64,000 bases of DNA from Paramecium sonneborni. Taxonomy: Eukaryota; Ciliophora; Oligohymenophorea; Peniculida; Parameciidae. Position numbers and translations under genes: made by a program. Below are positions 61,324 to 64,000 of the stretch, in pieces. The first letter of the stretch is position 1. Each line of letters starts with the position of its first letter. Where the stretch lies: positions 298,325 through 362,324 of the forward strand of contig CAJJDN010000108.1 in NCBI GenBank assembly GCA_905182985.1, given 5' to 3'. The notes under the pieces are model-generated. The model was not told the DNA's origin and did no database searches. It saw only the letters and a program-made list of their open reading frames with translations.

Positions 61324-64000
61324 TATCACTATATATATAAATATTTAATTAACTAGAATTAGGATAATTATATTTAAAATATTTTCAAAATTTTTAACTT
61401 CAGAAATATTTAATTTTTGTTTTTTATTCTTTCATATTTTAATAATGATTGTAATTAATAATTTATTTAAATATATTTTAATTTTAGGATTTTATTAATT
61501 TTATGACTGGAGGCCATGAGTTTTATTTTCTGAATATTCTTCAACTTATTTTTATTGAAAAAAAATAAATCAAGTTACAAATTAAAATAATAATTAACTC
61601 CTGATCATTAAAATAAAAATTAATTTAATTTTAGAAGCCTATTTATCTTATATTATTAATTTAATTCATCCATTAAATTGTGTTTGTGATTCTATTGATT
61701 TATAAGAAATTAATTTAAAAAGAAGGTTTTACAGCTAATTTTCTTTATTTTAGTAATATTTTTGAATAACACTTAAAATGTTGAAAAAGAAAATTCATTA
61801 GATTTTAATTATTAAAAATATAATCAATCTGAATCAACCTAAATAATAAATTCTAAACTAAAATGTTCATTCAATACTGGTAATAATTATTCCTTGATTT
61901 TCCTAATTAAGAAAACTAAGAAATTTATTGCTGAAATTAGATTATAGATAATTTCACTCAAAAACAGATTATAACCTTAAATAATAAATTTTAGGTTTAA
62001 AATAAGAGCTAATATTAATAAATGTATCCTTATTATTTATAATTTTAAATATTAAGTAGCTTGAATTAATTTTTCCCCATAACACTATAATTAGCTTTAT
62101 TTATAATAGATTCCTTAAATCTATTATATTTAACCCAATAATTTTGAGCAAATTTTGTATTTATTTTAAAATTGTCAGAGAGAATAAATATATTGTATTT
62201 ATGTCTTAATAAGAGGATTTTCTGTTTAATAGAAGATAATCGGAAATAAATTATAATCATACCCTCTTGGTTATTAAATATTAATTTAATCTATTAGTTA
62301 AATTATTCTTTATGCTACTCCTCCTACAATTTTAAAAATCTTGTCCATTTTAATTTTCATTAATCCATCTAACTTATTTTTTTTTATGAAGTAAGCTTTA
62401 GTAGTAGAGTGTTTAGTTGATTAATTAAACTGATTTAGCATTTTAACCTTAGTATTAAAAGATTTTCGATAAAAAATTATTTAAACACTCATAAAGTATT
62501 AAATATTCTCATCCAAATAATGAATTACCACATATAACTTAAATAGTCACTCTGATTGAATTTAATGATAAATTAAAAACACTAATTTATCTTAATTAAA
62601 AGGATTAGATTCAAAAATTTTTTTTTATTTATTAAGAATTTGATTTTAGCAATCAACTCGTAAATTCTAAAGAATAAATATCATCTTGTATATTTCCTTT
62701 TATAATTCTTTAATTTTTATAATTTAATACCAATATTTATCTTCTTTTGTTTTGATAAAATCATTTAATTGGAAAACAAATTCCAATTTTGTGGGTTTTT
62801 CAAAATTCTTTGGAAATTTTCTCTAATCCCTTTGTATAAATTTTATTAAGTTACTTAGGATATTTTTTAAACAAAAAAGAAACATTTTTTTAAGATTTTC
62901 TTTTTAGAAAATTATCAACTTCAATGCGTTGTTTTAAAAATCAAAATATTTATAAATTATTGATAAAATAAATAAGTTATAATCAAATTAAAATTGATGA
63001 TAACACAGGTTTGTCTAAATATCATAAAAGATTAATTCAATGATTTATTTAAATTAGAAAAATCTGAGTAGAAAACTAAATAAAAATTTATTTTATATTA
63101 TATATAAACAGAGTTAATAACTATGAAATAATTCCATAAAATAATGTATAATTTTTGCCTTTTCCAAATTATCTAGGCAATCAAAGTTAATCAGACTTTT
63201 TATCATATTTAAGAAACTTCTATTTATTAATTTGAAATTTTAAGTGCAAAAACATCTTTTTTATAGATTCATTTTTCATCCATAATTCATATTTTAACTT
63301 TCAAATATATTTATGGGGTTAATCATCCAAAACGGAATCAAACCTTTGATCTTAAGTTTAATATTTAAATTATCAAAAAATTTCATCCATACCAATTAAA
63401 TGAGACATTCCTTCCCATAAGCTTTGATTAAAATTTATTCATATAAATATGAATTTAAATATTAGTCTTAAGTTTGGTCGAAAATTTATAAATTTATTTT
63501 AGATTCAATCTAAAAAATGAAAATAAAAATAATGGATGGGAAAATCTAAATATTGAACAAAATGATAAATTTATTAGCCTAGAATTTTAATAAATAAAGA
63601 ATGTTTCTCTGTAAGCCTCTTACCATAATAATTTCAAGCTGTTCTTCTTTATATTAATTTGAATTAATACATAAACTATCATATATTCAATAAATAAAGA
63701 TATATTTCAGAATAGTTTAATTTTAAGTTTAAATGAATATATTAATAATCAAAATTATTTTATTAATAATTCTAATGGGTCTATATTTTAATTTGAAAAT
63801 TCTAAATCAATAGATTCTATAGGTTTAACACATAGCCTATTAGATTCTTTAATATTTCCTAAAGCAATCTAATTAAGGTCAATTTTTCCACCCATCTAAT
63901 GACTTTATAATAATACTATATCCCCAAACTGTTGTTAAAGAATAAATTAAATCCTAGATATTTCATACAATATATTATTAAGTTTACATTTTTCTTTTGC
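61324..64000. other. Gene-poor, very AT-rich right edge
   Basis: No gene supported. A + frame is open from about 63517 to the window end (~160 codons). A second + frame there (ending near 63901) has Asn/Ser-rich, coding-like text (NEYINNQNYFINNSNGSIFQ) broken by TGA. Both are compatible with chance or with pseudogene remains continuing beyond the window. Confidence 0.35.

Overview
The window reads as macronuclear DNA of a Paramecium species. Conserved proteins (centrin, ADP/ATP carriers, copine, a ULK-like kinase, UDP-sugar pyrophosphorylase and others) translate only if TAA and TAG are read as glutamine, with TGA as the sole stop. Their frames are interrupted by very short introns (about 19-32 nt, GT...AG). 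Tetrahymena shares the code but has much longer introns. The DNA is very AT-rich and genes are packed with tens to a few hundred bases between them. All gene models here were spliced by eye. Unless noted, each ends in TGA and its length after intron removal is an exact multiple of three.

Layout. 1-5.7 kb: a truncated cyclic-nucleotide-kinase-like relic, a SNIP1-type FHA protein, a class I cyclic nucleotide phosphodiesterase and an unknown protein. 5.7-16.1 kb: a sperm-tail PG-rich-repeat (axonemal) protein, an unknown protein, a ULK/ATG1-like kinase, a coiled-coil protein, a small protein, a copine and a MORN-repeat protein. 16.5-23.4 kb: a secreted or membrane protein, an SFT2 vesicle-traffic protein, centrin, an RRM-KH RNA-binding protein and UDP-sugar pyrophosphorylase. 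23.6-30.5 kb: a cluster of ADP/ATP carriers. One is a divergent paralogue, followed by apparently identical copies in inverted and direct orientation around an N. 30.8-35.8 kb: a dual-specificity phosphatase, an RBR ubiquitin ligase, a B-box/coiled-coil/SPRY protein and a FAM13-like protein. 35.9-40.2 kb: a type I membrane protein, a small unknown gene and a serine carboxypeptidase. 40.9-52.8 kb: a direct 1143-bp duplication around a second N, then a ~9.9-kb cysteine-rich, multi-pass receptor-like gene with many introns. 52.8-64 kb: a second RBR ligase (54.5-56.0 kb) in otherwise gene-poor, decayed DNA.

Two things stand out. First, both N positions mark contig joins where repeat sequence was left in duplicate, so the apparent tandem and inverted copies are at least partly assembly products. 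Second, intron structure is informative: several introns are multiples of three without TGA, many well-supported introns end in AAG rather than TAG, and in the giant cysteine-rich gene introns recur at the same place in successive repeats. I found no mobile element, CRISPR array, telomere repeat, rRNA or tRNA that I can support.
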